DNA of 64,000 nucleotides from Mesorhizobium onobrychidis. GTDB lineage: Bacteria; Pseudomonadota; Alphaproteobacteria; Rhizobiales; Rhizobiaceae. The number at the start of each line of letters is the position of its first letter. The first letter of the stretch is position 1. Position numbers and translations under genes: made by a program. Location of the stretch: positions 7,173,501 through 7,237,500 of the forward strand of contig NZ_CP062229.1 of the NCBI RefSeq assembly GCF_024707545.1, read 5' to 3'. The notes under the pieces are model-generated. The model saw only the letters and a program-made list of their open reading frames with translations. It was not told the origin of the DNA and did no database searches. Below, in pieces: positions 54,638-64,000 of this stretch.

Positions 54638-56459
54638 GAATCCGCTTGCCAAAGGCCGACATGACGAAGTTGACCGTTTCCGTCGCCAATCGCGGTTCCA
54701 AACCTGATGTCAGGCCGGAGACATCCATCGACAACAGCCCGCCGGACAGCGCCATCGCCTCCATCGCCTGATGCGTTTCGCGCACGGTGATGCCGCCGGA
54801 GCCAGCCGCCCAGCCGGCGAATTCGGTCACCTCAGGCGAATAGCTGACATGGAAGCCTTGCGTGCCGGAGGTGGCGATGCGGATCGCCTCGTGCATCAGG
54901 TCGCGCATGCCCATGGCGTCGATGTCGGTCATGGTGAAGGCGGAGACGCGCGAATCCTTCAGCACCCGGGCCTCGGCTGGATCGGCATGGCGCAGCCCGA
55001 CGATGACGACGTTTTCCGGCGACAGCTGCGGCTGCAGCGCGCCGGGCTTGTGATCGAGGCCGAGCGCCCGCGCCAGCACCGAACGCTCCGGCAGGTCGAT
55101 GCCATCCTCTTCCTCGGGCATAAGTGCTGCGATGGAATCGATCCAGATCAGGCCAAACGAGTGTGTCGCCCGCGCCGTCGTCGTCAGCGCCTTGTGAGCG
55201 ATGCGCCGGTCACTGCCGGCGGTGAGCCGGACCAGGCCGGATGGGGGCCGCTCGATATCGGCCAGCTCGACGACATCGAAATTCATCGCCTCCAGCCGGG
55301 CGCCGGTCTCCTCCCTGGCCAGAATACCGGCGGCCGCCGGTTCGGCTGATATCGACACCATCTTGCGGCCGGAGAAATCCTCGACATCGTGCATCGGGGC
55401 CTTTTCGACATATTCCGAGGTCATCGCCAGAAGCATGGCGCCATAGCTCATGCGGAAGGCAACACGGTCGCCGACGGCGGGTGGCGGCTCGGCATCGGTC
55501 ACGTCGAGCAGCAGATGATCGCTGGAGGCGCCGAGCACCCGCACGCCCTTGGCGATTGGCGTCAAACCTTCGATCAACACGTCCTCGCGGCCGATATTGG
55601 CGATGGCGCGCAACCTGTCGCCCTCGTCGGGAAATACCGGCTGGTTGCCGAAAGCGTCGTAGCCGGATTGGCCGATCGGCCGCGACGGCTTCAGCTTGAC
55701 CTCGATGATGTCGCTGGTCAGCCGGCAGGCATCGGGTTCCAGTTCGGCCCACGGCGTCTCGCGGAAGGTCTCGACGCCACCCTGCAGGATTGCTTCGCCG
55801 ACGCGCAGATTGTTGATGCCCGCGGGCAGCCTGCCTTCGAGCAGCAGCGTCAGCGACGATGACGCCCCGCCCGATATCCAGTCGAGCCTTGCGCCAGACA
55901 GGCGCTCGGTCTTGTAGGCATGGGCGACAAGTTGCCCGAGATTTTCCTCCGTCGGCATGATGGCGCCGAAGCAGCCGAGATTGGTGCCGATGCCGGCGAT
56001 GCGCACGCCCTTGAGCGCCAGTATCTGCTCGACCGTCGGGATGAGGTCGTTCGGCCAGATGCCTTCCCTGAGATCGCCGAGATCGATCATCAGCATAATG
56101 TCGTGGACGCGGCCCATGCGCTCGGCGATGCGCGATAGCTCGCGGATGGTGGCGAGCTCGGACTGCAGGCTGATGTCGACGGTGCGGACCACCTCCTCGA
56201 TGCGTGCCATCGGTGGGCTGCGCAGCAGCATGATCGGCGCATTGATGCCGCTGTCGCGCAACCGGCGGATGTTTTCGAAGCGCGATTCGGCGATGCCGGC
56301 GACGCCACCGCGCAGCATGGCACGCGCCACCTGCGGCATGCCGCAAGTGCCCTTGGTAACGCCGAAGACCTTGATGCCGGACAGGGCGCAGCGGTCGATG
56401 ATCGTGCGCGCATTGCGCTCGATGCGGCCAAGGTCGATGGCGACTTGCGGTCCGGACAT
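54633..56459 (-). CDS. Alanine/ornithine racemase-like PLP domain fused to degenerate arginase domain
   Basis: 608 residues. Residues 1-365 are an alanine racemase-type barrel of the Orr/YhfX class: KVFGVTKGTCGMP places the PLP Lys at 36, and GGASSSLTLLLEGRLP and RVGEAILQG contact phosphate. Residues about 366-608 have the arginase/ureohydrolase fold by pattern, but metal-binding positions are lost: GGDHS is GSDRR (415-419), DAHAD is DSIAA (441-445), and SxDxD is SYSPE (539-543). The barrel probably racemises a basic or small amino acid; the arginase half may be structural or a binding domain. It is upstream-to-downstream in line with the DadA-like gene. Confidence 0.75.
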   Translation of the reverse strand: MSGPQVAIDLGRIERNARTIIDRCALSGIKVFGVTKGTCGMPQVARAMLRGGVAGIAESRFENIRRLRDSGINAPIMLLRSPPMARIEEVVRTVDISLQSELATIRELSRIAERMGRVHDIMLMIDLGDLREGIWPNDLIPTVEQILALKGVRIAGIGTNLGCFGAIMPTEENLGQLVAHAYKTERLSGARLDWISGGASSSLTLLLEGRLPAGINNLRVGEAILQGGVETFRETPWAELEPDACRLTSDIIEVKLKPSRPIGQSGYDAFGNQPVFPDEGDRLRAIANIGREDVLIEGLTPIAKGVRVLGASSDHLLLDVTDAEPPPAVGDRVAFRMSYGAMLLAMTSEYVEKAPMHDVEDFSGRKMVSISAEPAAAGILAREETGARLEAMNFDVVELADIERPPSGLVRLTAGSDRRIAHKALTTTARATHSFGLIWIDSIAALMPEEEDGIDLPERSVLARALGLDHKPGALQPQLSPENVVIVGLRHADPAEARVLKDSRVSAFTMTDIDAMGMRDLMHEAIRIATSGTQGFHVSYSPEVTEFAGWAAGSGGITVRETHQAMEAMALSGGLLSMDVSGLTSGLEPRLATETVNFVMSAFGKRIL

Positions 56460-56548
56460 TTTTTACTCAGAAATTGTGCACGGTACTAGGCGCATTTATC
56501 TTCTCGGTATCGTAGCTGGCGAGAATTAATATCAATCCGCATTGGGTC

Positions 56549-56818
56549 GTGTTCATGCCGGAAACAAGGGCTCTTGTATGTGGGCACGTCTTTCGCTCAG
56601 AGAGGCCAGTCACATTGGTCATTCGTCATCTCGATGGGGAGTGGCAACTAACCTGTGGCGAGCACGACCATCCCGCAGACTGCGGAGATTTCGAAATTGT
56701 CGGCTTCAGGCATCTCACCGTCAGGCAAGATAATCTGACGCAGATTGGCGAGCTTGAATGCGGCTGGCTTGCCGAGTGGGTGCTGGGCGAATGGACCCGG
56801 TGCCGACACGACGGTTAA
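56549..56818 (+). CDS. Small hypothetical protein with Cys/His pairs
   Basis: 89 residues (87 from MPETRALVCGHVF). The pattern CGHVF then LTCGEHDHPADC could bind a metal. EIVGFRHLTVRQDNL follows. I recall similar short proteins of unknown function in Proteobacteria. It lies between the racemase and DadA-like genes but on the opposite strand, so it is not in their operon. Confidence 0.6.
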   Translation: MFMPETRALVCGHVFRSERPVTLVIRHLDGEWQLTCGEHDHPADCGDFEIVGFRHLTVRQDNLTQIGELECGWLAEWVLGEWTRCRHDG

Positions 56819-56825
56819 TTCCCCC

Positions 56826-58076
56826 TCAATTGACGTAGACCAGCCCTTGCGGGTCGATCTCCGGCTTGCGGCCGGCGACCACATCGGCAAGGAATTTTCC
56901 GGAACCGCAGGCCATTGTCCAGCCGACATGGCCGTGGCCGGTGTCGAGGTAGAGATTGCTGTAGCGCGCCTGGCCGATGACTGGGACCGAGTTCGGCATC
57001 ATCGGCCGCAGACCGGCCCAGAGCTCGGCCTTGTTCTCGTCGAAGGCGCCGGGGAAAAGCTCGTTGCCGGTCCTGAACATGGCGGCGAAATCGCTCGGCT
57101 TGTGGCTGCGGTCGAAGCCGGTGAACTCGGCGGTCGAAGCAAGCCGCAGCCGGTTGCCGAGCCTGGAATAGGCGATCAGCTGATCCTCGTCGGCGCCGCC
57201 CATCGTCGGCCCCTTGCCCTCATCCTCCAGCGGCACGGTCGCCGTGTAGCCCTTGACGGGATAGACAGGCAGGTCGATCCCGTAGCGGCGACCGAGCAGG
57301 CCGCTTTCCGGGCCTATCGAGATGACCACGGCGTCGCTTGTTATCGGACCGGCCGAGGTCATCACCGCGCGCACCCGATCGCCTTCGATGTCGAGGCCTT
57401 CGACTGTCGTGGTGTAGAGGAATTGGACGCCGAGTTTCTCGGCGGCATAGGCAGCGAGGTTTTGGGTGAATTGGCTGGAGTCGCCGGTCTGGTCGATCGG
57501 CGAATAGACGCCGCCGGCTATTCTGTCCCTGGCCCCGGCAAGGCCGGGCTCGAGCTCAACCAGCCGGTCGCGGCCGACGATCTCGATCGGCAGACCGTGC
57601 TCGGCGAGATAGCGGTAATTGTCGGTGCCGGTATCAAAACTCTGCTGCGAACGGAAGAAATAAAGAATGCCCCTCTTGCGCTCGTCATAGTGAATGCCGG
57701 TGTCGGCCGAAATGGCATTGATGCAGTCGCGCGAATAGAGCGCCAGGCGCAGCTTGATGTCGGTGTTGGCGCGCAGGCGCGCTTGCGTGCATTGACGCAG
57801 GAAGCGCAGGCTCCAAGCGAAGAAATAGGGATCGAAGCGCAGCCGCACCTTGATGCCGAGATCGTGGTTGTAGAGCGCGCGCAGGAACGTCTTCAGCGCA
57901 GCTGGCGAGGCCCAGGCAGTGGCGTCGCCGGGCGACACCAGACCGGCATTCGATTGGCTGGTGCCGCGCGCCGCCATCTGATGGCGCTCGATCACGGTCA
58001 CCTCGTGGCCGTCGCTCGCCAGATAATAGGCGGCCGCCGTGCCGACAACGCCAGCGCCAAGGACCAATATTCTCAT
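56826..58076 (-). CDS. dadA: D-amino-acid dehydrogenase (DadA-like)
   Basis: 416 residues from MRILVLGAGVVGTAAAYYLA at 58076, the canonical start with the FAD-binding motif. Continues with VTVIERHQMAARGTSQSNAGLVSPGD, SPIDQTGDSSQFTQNLA and C-terminal TGHGHVGWTMACGSGKFLADV. It oxidises D-amino acids to keto acids, passing electrons to the membrane quinone pool. It lies upstream of the racemase-arginase gene on the same strand (367-base gap with a small gene on the other strand between), suggesting a shared D-amino-acid route. Confidence 0.88.
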   Translation of the reverse strand: MRILVLGAGVVGTAAAYYLASDGHEVTVIERHQMAARGTSQSNAGLVSPGDATAWASPAALKTFLRALYNHDLGIKVRLRFDPYFFAWSLRFLRQCTQARLRANTDIKLRLALYSRDCINAISADTGIHYDERKRGILYFFRSQQSFDTGTDNYRYLAEHGLPIEIVGRDRLVELEPGLAGARDRIAGGVYSPIDQTGDSSQFTQNLAAYAAEKLGVQFLYTTTVEGLDIEGDRVRAVMTSAGPITSDAVVISIGPESGLLGRRYGIDLPVYPVKGYTATVPLEDEGKGPTMGGADEDQLIAYSRLGNRLRLASTAEFTGFDRSHKPSDFAAMFRTGNELFPGAFDENKAELWAGLRPMMPNSVPVIGQARYSNLYLDTGHGHVGWTMACGSGKFLADVVAGRKPEIDPQGLVYVN

Positions 58077-58177
58077 GCTGCCCCCAAGGATCAATCACGG
58101 CCGAAACGCCTCCACGCTTCGCCGCGCGCTCCTTCAATAGCGCTTCTGTGTGGAGCTTTCGAGCCTAAGAACTTGGC

Positions 58178-59173
58178 TCAGCTCCGCGCCGAATTCTTGC
58201 CGGTCAGGATGCGCTCCCAGGCCAGCGCGTCGGCGACAATCTGGTCGAGGTCGTCGTGCTGCGGGGTCCAGCCGAGTTCGCTGCGCGCCAGCTCCGAATT
58301 GGCGACCACCGCGGCGGCGTCGCCCGGACGGCGTTCGCCGATCCGCACGTCGAAATCATGGCCAAAGACGCGCCGCACGCTGTCGATCACCTCGAGCACC
58401 GAATAGCCGTGGCTGTAGCCGCAATTGGCGACGAGGCTTGTCCCGCCGGCGCGCAGCCGTTCCAGCGCCAGCCGATGCGCCGCCGCCAGATCGCTGACAT
58501 GGATATAATCGCGCATGCAGGTGCCGTCGGGTGTCGGATAGTCGGTGCCGAACACCTGCATGAACGGTCGCTTGCCGAGCGCCGTCTCGGCGGCGACCTT
58601 GATCAGATGCGTGGCGCCCGGCGTCGACTGGCCGGTGCGGCCCTTCGGATCGGCGCCGGCGACGTTGAAATAGCGCAGCGCCGTATAGCGCAAGCCATAG
58701 GCAATTGCGGCGTCGCGCAGCATCCATTCGCTCATCAGCTTGGACAGGCCATAGGGCGATTCCGGTGCAAGGCGGGCATCCTCGCGCACCGGCTCCAGCC
58801 CGGCGCCGCCATAGACGGCGGCGGTCGAGGAGAAGATGAAATTGGGAACGCCTTCGCGCACCGCGGTCTCGATCAGCGTGCGCGTCTTGCAGGTGTTGTT
58901 CTCGTAGTAGCCGAGCGGGTCGGCGACCGATTCGGGAACCACGATCGAGCCGGCAAAATGGATGATCGCATCGACGTGATTGTCTCGGATGATCGAACCG
59001 ACCAATTCCCTGTCGGCGACATCGCCGACGACCAGCTTTGCCTCGGGCGCCACGGCCCACTCGAAGCCGGTCGAAAGCCGGTCGAGGACGACGACGCTGT
59101 CGCCCGCATCCAGCAGCTCCCAGACCATATGGCTGCCGATATAGCCGGCACCGCCTGTCACCAAAACCGTCAT
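58178..59173 (-). CDS. galE: UDP-glucose 4-epimerase
   Basis: 331 residues. Extended short-chain dehydrogenase with VTGGAGYIGSHMVWELL (NAD motif), FSSTAAVYGG (catalytic Ser/Thr), YGLSKLMSE (catalytic Tyr and Lys), RYFNVAGADPKG and GDAAAVVANSE. It interconverts UDP-glucose and UDP-galactose for polysaccharide synthesis. Standard length and intact. Confidence 0.95.
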   Translation of the reverse strand: MTVLVTGGAGYIGSHMVWELLDAGDSVVVLDRLSTGFEWAVAPEAKLVVGDVADRELVGSIIRDNHVDAIIHFAGSIVVPESVADPLGYYENNTCKTRTLIETAVREGVPNFIFSSTAAVYGGAGLEPVREDARLAPESPYGLSKLMSEWMLRDAAIAYGLRYTALRYFNVAGADPKGRTGQSTPGATHLIKVAAETALGKRPFMQVFGTDYPTPDGTCMRDYIHVSDLAAAHRLALERLRAGGTSLVANCGYSHGYSVLEVIDSVRRVFGHDFDVRIGERRPGDAAAVVANSELARSELGWTPQHDDLDQIVADALAWERILTGKNSARS

Positions 59174-59449
59174 CCGTGTCCTCGCTGCTCAAGATTTGTC
59201 GGAAACTGTCTCGACCCCCGCCTTACTGGAAAGCCTGCCACTAGGCCATTAGTACCATTAGTGTCTGCGGTAACCGGTCTCGTCGGCGCATGGCATCGTC
59301 CTGAAACAAAATTCATGCACATCAAGGGAATAGGCCATGATCCGTGGCCGTTAGGAACAGGCTTGGGGCGTGGCATTTTGACCAAAAAGGCCAAGTAGAC
59401 GTCGAATAGGGCAATGATTATGATCCCACGCAAAAATTGGGAAGCCGAA

Positions 59450-60727
59450 ATGAACTATCAGCGGTTCTTCGAAGACGCGATCGACCAGCTCCACGCAGAG
59501 CGTCGCTATCGCATCTTCGCCGACCTCGAGCGCATCGTGGGGAAATTCCCACGCGCCATCTGGCGCGCCAACGGCCGCGCCCAGGAAATCACCGTCTGGT
59601 GCTCCAACGACTATCTCGGCATGGGCCAGCATCCAGACGTCATCGCCGCGATGCAGAACGCCGCCGGCAAGATGGGATCCGGCGCCGGTGGCACCCGCAA
59701 CATCTCCGGCACCAGCAACCCGCTGGTCGAGCTCGAACTGGAACTGGCCGACCTGCACGACAAGGAAGCCGCACTCGTCTTCACCTCCGGCTTCGTCTCC
59801 AACGAAGCCTCGATCTCGACCATTGCGCGGCTTCTGCCCAACTGCCTGATCGTCTCGGACGAGTTGAACCACGCCTCGATGATCGAAGGCGTGCGGCGTT
59901 CGGGCGCCGAGAAGAAGATCTTTCGCCACAACGACGTTGCGCATCTGGAAAGCCTGCTGCAGGCGGCGGGTCGCGAACGCGCCAAGCTGATCGTCTTCGA
60001 GAGCGTCTATTCGATGGATGGCGACATCGCGCCGATCAAGCAGATCGTCGATCTTGCCGAGCGCTACAACGCCATGACCTATATCGACGAGGTCCACGCC
60101 GTCGGGATGTACGGACCGCGCGGCGGCGGCATCACCGAGCGCGAAGGGCTGGCCGACCGTATCGACATCATCGAAGGCACGCTGGCCAAGGCGTTCGGCA
60201 CGCTCGGCGGCTATATCACCGGCACAAGTGCCGTGGTCGATGCCGTGCGCTCCTATGCGCCGGGCTTCATTTTCACCACGGCGCTGCCGCCGGCCATCGC
60301 CGCCGCCGCGACCACGTCGATCCGCCATCTGAAGCGCTCGCAGGCCGAACGCGACGCGCAGCTGCGCCAGGCGACGCGGACCAAGCAGGTTCTTACCGCC
60401 GCCGGCCTGCCGGTGATGGACTCCGCTACCCACATCGTGCCGCTGCTCGTCGGCGATCCGGAACTGTGCAAGATGGCCAGCGATCGCCTGCTAGGCGTCC
60501 ACGGCATCTACATCCAGCCGATCAACTACCCGACCGTGCCGCGCGGCACCGAACGGCTGCGGATCACACCGACGCCATTCCATTCGGATCAACTGATCGC
60601 GGAACTTCAGGACGCGCTGGTCGAGACCTGGGATGCTTTGGGCATCCGTTACGGCTCCGCGGGCCGGCCTTCGGTAGCCGAGAGCGATCGTGTCATTCCA
60701 CTGCTGGTGCCGAAGTCCGGCGGCTGA
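59450..60727 (+). CDS. hemA: 5-aminolevulinate synthase
   Basis: 425 residues from [21 protein letters not shown] at 59450; the frame is open to 59414 but the family begins here. It condenses glycine and succinyl-CoA in the Shemin pathway of heme synthesis, the alphaproteobacterial route. [39 protein letters not shown] and [12 protein letters not shown] with the PLP Lys are all present. It stands alone on +, divergent from galE. Confidence 0.97.
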   Translation: MNYQRFFEDAIDQLHAERRYRIFADLERIVGKFPRAIWRANGRAQEITVWCSNDYLGMGQHPDVIAAMQNAAGKMGSGAGGTRNISGTSNPLVELELELADLHDKEAALVFTSGFVSNEASISTIARLLPNCLIVSDELNHASMIEGVRRSGAEKKIFRHNDVAHLESLLQAAGRERAKLIVFESVYSMDGDIAPIKQIVDLAERYNAMTYIDEVHAVGMYGPRGGGITEREGLADRIDIIEGTLAKAFGTLGGYITGTSAVVDAVRSYAPGFIFTTALPPAIAAAATTSIRHLKRSQAERDAQLRQATRTKQVLTAAGLPVMDSATHIVPLLVGDPELCKMASDRLLGVHGIYIQPINYPTVPRGTERLRITPTPFHSDQLIAELQDALVETWDALGIRYGSAGRPSVAESDRVIPLLVPKSGG

Positions 60728-60802
60728 TCTTCAGCCGAGGGCATGATGGCGGTCTCCGCTCCCGGTGCCGTCTTGTTCTTCAGTGCTGCGACGCTCAGTG
60801 GT

Positions 60803-60990
60803 CACGGCATGGATCCTAGGGTTTCCGCGACGTCGCTTCGCTCCTGCTCCGCCCTAGGATGACGAACGCGTGATGGCATAAGGCAAATCGTGGACGTCGG
60901 AGATTGGCGAAAAGCGACACCCCCTTCGTCATCCTAGGGCGTAGCAAGGAGCGAAGCGACGCGGCGCAGACCCTAGGATCCATGCCGTTA
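60803..60990. repeat. MITE-like palindromic element, about 188 bases
   Basis: Ends are cacggcatggatcctaggg at 60803 and ccctaggatccatgccgtta at 60971, inverse to each other. Each is followed inward by arms of about 60 bases (tcgcttcgctcctgctccgc and gcgtagcaaggagcgaagcg; ccctaggatgacgaa and ttcgtcatcctaggg). Nothing is encoded. The outer motif equals the palindrome that flanks the IS481 at 42611 and 43648. Confidence 0.85.
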
Positions 60991-61049
60991 CGTTGGCCAA
61001 GGAGTGCAACGGTTCGCGCTGTCCGACCTGGCGCGAACCTCAACAAACC

Positions 61050-62216
61050 TCAAGCAGTTCTCATCCACTTCGCCAGCCGGTGCGCGGCTTCCTCGAGTTG
61101 GTCGAGGCGGCGGTGGAAGCATAGCCTGAGAAAGGCTTCGCCGCCGGGACCGAATGCGGTTCCGGGCGCCAGACCGACATTGGCGCGGTCGACGATGTCG
61201 AAGGCGGCGGCGCGTGAATCGGTGATGCCGTCGACTGCAAAGAACAGATAGAACGCGCCCTGCGGCACGGTGAAGCGTGCCCTGCCGGTCGCAGCCAGGA
61301 TGCCGCAGACCAGGTCACGCGCCGCCCTCGCCCGCTCCACCTGCTCGACGATGAAGGCGTCACCCTCGTCGAGGGCGACGACCGCGCCGCGCTGCATGAA
61401 CTGGGCAACGCCTGAGGTCGAATACTGGACCAGGTTCTCGAACACCTGCTGCAGCGAAGGATGGGTCTTGATCCAGCCGACCCGCCAGCCGGTCATCGCC
61501 CAGTTCTTGGAAAAACTGTTGACGAAAAGAATGCGATCCTCGTTGGCCATGATGTCGATGAAGGACGGCGCGCGACTATCGCCGTAGTGGAACAGCGAAT
61601 AGATCTCGTCGGCGATGATCCACAGGCCCCTTTCGCGGGCAAGATCGAGGATCGCCTGCAGCGTCTCCCTTTCGGCGGTCCAGCCGGTCGGGTTGGACGG
61701 TGTGTTGACGAACAGCGCCTTTGTCCTTGGCGTGATCGCCGCCTCGATCTTGCCGACGTCGCAGGACCAGCCATTGCCGGACTGGTCGAGCGTGACAGCG
61801 ACCGGGACGGCGCCCGCCACGCCGGCGGCTGCGGCGAAGTTCGGCCAAGCCGGCGACAGATAGACGACCTCGTCGCCGTTGCCGGCGACGGCGTCGAGCG
61901 CCAGCTGGATGGCATGCATGCCCGAGCCGGTGACGATGAATTCTTCCTCAGCGAAGCTCTTGCCGAAATGCCTGACGTAATAGCGGGCGAGCGCCTGCCT
62001 CAGCTCGGGGATGCCTTTCTGCCAGGTATAGAAGGTCTCGCCACCGGCCAGCGCCCGGGCAGCGGCATCGGTGATAAAGGCGGGCGTCGGCAGGTCGCCC
62101 TCGCCGGCCCAGAGCGGGATCATGCCGTCGCGGTCGCGGCCGCGGTTCATGACGGCGACAATGCCGCTTTCCGGCGCGGCCCGGGCCTCGGCGCGCAAAT
62201 TCTCGATCAGGGTCAT
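61050..62216 (-). CDS. Class I/II pyridoxal-phosphate aminotransferase
   Basis: 388 residues. Fold type I aminotransferase: MIPLWAGEGDLPTP, FIVTGSGMHAIQLALDAV, LFVNTPSNPTGWT, IIADEIYSLFHYG, and FVNSFSKNWAMTGWRVGWI with the PLP Lys. Substrate is not evident; related proteins are annotated as aspartate aminotransferase-like. It stands alone between the MITE and mscL, on the same strand as mscL, separated by a terminator. Confidence 0.85.
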   Translation of the reverse strand: MTLIENLRAEARAAPESGIVAVMNRGRDRDGMIPLWAGEGDLPTPAFITDAAARALAGGETFYTWQKGIPELRQALARYYVRHFGKSFAEEEFIVTGSGMHAIQLALDAVAGNGDEVVYLSPAWPNFAAAAGVAGAVPVAVTLDQSGNGWSCDVGKIEAAITPRTKALFVNTPSNPTGWTAERETLQAILDLARERGLWIIADEIYSLFHYGDSRAPSFIDIMANEDRILFVNSFSKNWAMTGWRVGWIKTHPSLQQVFENLVQYSTSGVAQFMQRGAVVALDEGDAFIVEQVERARAARDLVCGILAATGRARFTVPQGAFYLFFAVDGITDSRAAAFDIVDRANVGLAPGTAFGPGGEAFLRLCFHRRLDQLEEAAHRLAKWMRTA

Positions 62217-62275
62217 GGATAAATCCGTGTTCGTCTTCTGGACAGCTAGCGTGTTTTACGACAGGCGAAAATAGA

Positions 62276-62305
62276 AAACCCCGGCCGAAATCGACCGGGG
62301 TTTTG
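62276..62305 (-). terminator. Terminator between mscL and the aminotransferase gene
   Basis: Stem aaaaccccgg/ccggggtttt around ccgaaatcga; works in either direction. It ends mscL on the minus strand. Confidence 0.85.
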
Positions 62306-62327
62306 GTCCAGAGATCTTACCCCTGCG

Positions 62328-62750
62328 CTATTTCCTGGCGAGGAGATCGCGAATTTCGGTAAGCAGCGCAACATCGGCCGGCGGAGCGGCAGCAGGCGCA
62401 GGGGGCTTCTCACGCTCCAGCCGCTTGCGCAGATTGTTCACGGCCTTGACCATCAGGAAGATAATGAAGGCGAGGATGATGAAATTCAGCGCGACGGTGA
62501 TGAAACTGCCATAGGCGAAGACTGCGCCCTGCTTCTTGGCGTCCGCCAGCGATGTGGCGTTGACGGCTGAGGACAAGGGCAGGAAATAGTTGTTGAAGTC
62601 GAGTCCGCCGAAAATCGCCCCGATTATCGGCATGATAATGTCATTGACCAGTGAATCGACGATCTTGCTGAAGGCAGCGCCGATAATGACGGCGACGGCC
62701 AAGTCCATGACATTACCCCGGGAAATGAATTCCTGGAATTCTTTCAGCAT
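62328..62750 (-). CDS. mscL: Large-conductance mechanosensitive channel
   Basis: 140 residues from [19 protein letters not shown] at 62750, with gagggt upstream; the open frame to 62888 lacks family character. Two membrane helices: [26 protein letters not shown] and [20 protein letters not shown], then a charged C-terminal helix ending [12 protein letters not shown]. It opens under membrane tension to release solutes on osmotic downshock. Confidence 0.97.
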   Translation of the reverse strand: MLKEFQEFISRGNVMDLAVAVIIGAAFSKIVDSLVNDIIMPIIGAIFGGLDFNNYFLPLSSAVNATSLADAKKQGAVFAYGSFITVALNFIILAFIIFLMVKAVNNLRKRLEREKPPAPAAAPPADVALLTEIRDLLARK

Positions 62751-62981
62751 TCGACCCTCCTTGTTCTGACGGTCAGGCCGCCGCCCTCGCCCGCTCGTTG
62801 GCTCCACTGGCACAATAGCAAAAACCTGCGGTTGCAGCATGGACAAAAGACCGTTTCCGCCGGCCAAAATTCCCGAAGCCGCAGCCATCCTGCGCCGAAA
62901 GCCGCGATGGACTTGACCGCCAAGCTGTGATTGCGTCTCAGCGGGCCGGATGCAAAACCGGCAAGGGAGGATTATCGGGCC

Positions 62982-64000
62982 GTGCAGGGCTGGTTCATCG
63001 TCATCATCGCGATCGCCTATGTGACGTTGCTGTTCGTCATCGCCAGCCTCGGCGACCGGCGCTCAACGACATCCGGGCCTGACCGGGCCCGGCCCTTCAT
63101 CTATGCGCTCAGCCTGGCGATCTACTGCACCTCCTGGACGTTCTTCGGTTCGGTCGGCCTTTCCTCCGAGCGCGGCCTTGAATTCCTCGGCATCTATATC
63201 GGCCCGGTGCTGGTGTTCGTGTTCGGCTTTCCGCTGCTTCGGCGCATCGTCAGGCTGGCCAAGACAGAGAAAATCACTTCGATCGCCGATTTCCTCGGCG
63301 CCCGCTACGGCAAGAGTTTTGCCGTAGCAGCGATCGCCACGCTGATCGCGACGATCGGCGCGGTGCCTTACATGGCGCTGCAGTTGAAGGCGATTTCCGG
63401 CTCGGTCAGCCTGATGGTCGAGCATTATACCGGCTCGCCGCCCTCCTTCGATCCGTTCGTCAGCGACATCTCGCTGGTCGTCGCCATGCTGCTTGCGCTG
63501 TTTGCGGTGCTGTTCGGCACGCGCCATGCCGACGCCACCGAACACCAGGATGGGCTGGTGCTGGCGGTAGCCGTGGAAACCGTGGTCAAGCTCGCCGCCT
63601 TTCTGGCGATCGGCCTAATGGTCACCTTCCTGATCTTCGGCGGCCCAGGCGATATGGTCGACAAGCTCGCCCAGAATTCGCAAGTTCAGCAAGCAATGGG
63701 CTACCGCACGTCGCTCGCCACCTGGCTGGTGCTGACATGTTTGAGCGGTTTCGCCATCATCATGCTGCCGCGCCAGTTCTACGTCACCATCGTCGAGAAC
63801 CGCAGCGAGGCCGAGTTGCGTACTGCAACATGGGTATTTCCGCTCTATCTGGTGGCGATCAACCTTTTCGTGCTGCCGATCGCGCTCGCCGGCCTGGCGC
63901 TGGTCGGCACCAGAACCAGCAGCGATCTCTATGTCCTGTCGCTGCCGCTGCTCAGCGGTCACGATGTGTTGGCCATGGCCGCCTTCATCGGCGGGTTGTC
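62982..64000 (+). CDS. Hybrid sensor with N-terminal sodium/solute symporter domain (partial)
   Basis: Starts GTG at 62982 after ggcaagggagg and stays open to the window end (339 codons). The N-terminal part is an SSS-family membrane domain: [82 protein letters not shown]. In relatives (CbrA/NahK-like) this domain is followed by PAS, histidine kinase and receiver domains, which lie beyond the window. If so it is a sensor of metabolites; the kinase part is not visible here. Confidence 0.8.
   Translation, partial: MQGWFIVIIAIAYVTLLFVIASLGDRRSTTSGPDRARPFIYALSLAIYCTSWTFFGSVGLSSERGLEFLGIYIGPVLVFVFGFPLLRRIVRLAKTEKITSIADFLGARYGKSFAVAAIATLIATIGAVPYMALQLKAISGSVSLMVEHYTGSPPSFDPFVSDISLVVAMLLALFAVLFGTRHADATEHQDGLVLAVAVETVVKLAAFLAIGLMVTFLIFGGPGDMVDKLAQNSQVQQAMGYRTSLATWLVLTCLSGFAIIMLPRQFYVTIVENRSEAELRTATWVFPLYLVAINLFVLPIALAGLALVGTRTSSDLYVLSLPLLSGHDVLAMAAFIGGL

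Overview
The window reads as chromosome of a Rhizobiales alphaproteobacterium, most likely Mesorhizobium or a close relative. The grounds are an alpha-type 5-aminolevulinate synthase (hemA), a Sinorhizobium-type PmtA, a GroEL with a GGM tail, GltB, and a complete rhizobial L-rhamnose locus in the order known from Rhizobium leguminosarum. Core DNA is GC-rich with tight operons. Long stretches between core blocks carry broken genes, insertion sequences and defence genes. The species call is inference from gene content only.

Layout. (1) 1-8000: an IS6-family relic; a three-gene PRTase/TRSP - StiP - HAD cluster of the kind linked to ter (tellurium/stress) operons; an AbiEi-type antitoxin fragment; a group II intron with reverse transcriptase; debris; pmtA. 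(2) 8000-11600: decayed DNA with a broken FAD amine oxidase fused to a helicase remnant, an IS21-like end, and a TlpA-like thiol-disulfide protein that seems to have lost its signal peptide. (3) 12024-18849: groES-groEL and gltB. (4) 19100-33400: a defence island. It opens with pseudogenes, including a TIR-like effector with one stop and two frameshifts. An intact SIR2-HerA-KTSC operon on + then converges on a minus-strand set encoding a PIN protein, a STAND NTPase with a Cap4/DUF4297-like N terminus, and a RecB/RNase H/SF1 nuclease-helicase. (5) 34100-43800: accessory DNA with a methyltransferase, a secreted Gly-rich protein, integrase and resolvase relics, a phytochelatin-synthase-like protein, a gamma-glutamyltransferase gene with its 3' third duplicated, and an IS481 element sitting in a palindrome. 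(6) 43803-54536: the divergent rhamnose locus rhaDI / rhaR-S-T-P-Q-M-K, with rhaM frameshifted. (7) 54633-64000: a racemase fused to a degenerate arginase domain, a DadA-like dehydrogenase, galE, hemA, a MITE-like palindromic repeat, an aminotransferase, mscL and the start of an SSS-family sensor.

How the genes work together. The rha genes form a full import and catabolic route: RhaSTPQ uptake, RhaM mutarotation, RhaI isomerisation, RhaK phosphorylation, RhaD aldol cleavage and lactaldehyde oxidation, with RhaR as DeoR-type regulator. The phytochelatin-synthase-like protein and GGT both act on the glutathione gamma-glutamyl or glycyl bond outside the cytoplasm. The racemase and DadA point to D-amino-acid metabolism. 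The two facing defence operons are the most interesting part. SIR2-HerA is a known anti-phage pair; the PIN/STAND/nuclease-helicase set is, as far as I can tell, not a named system.
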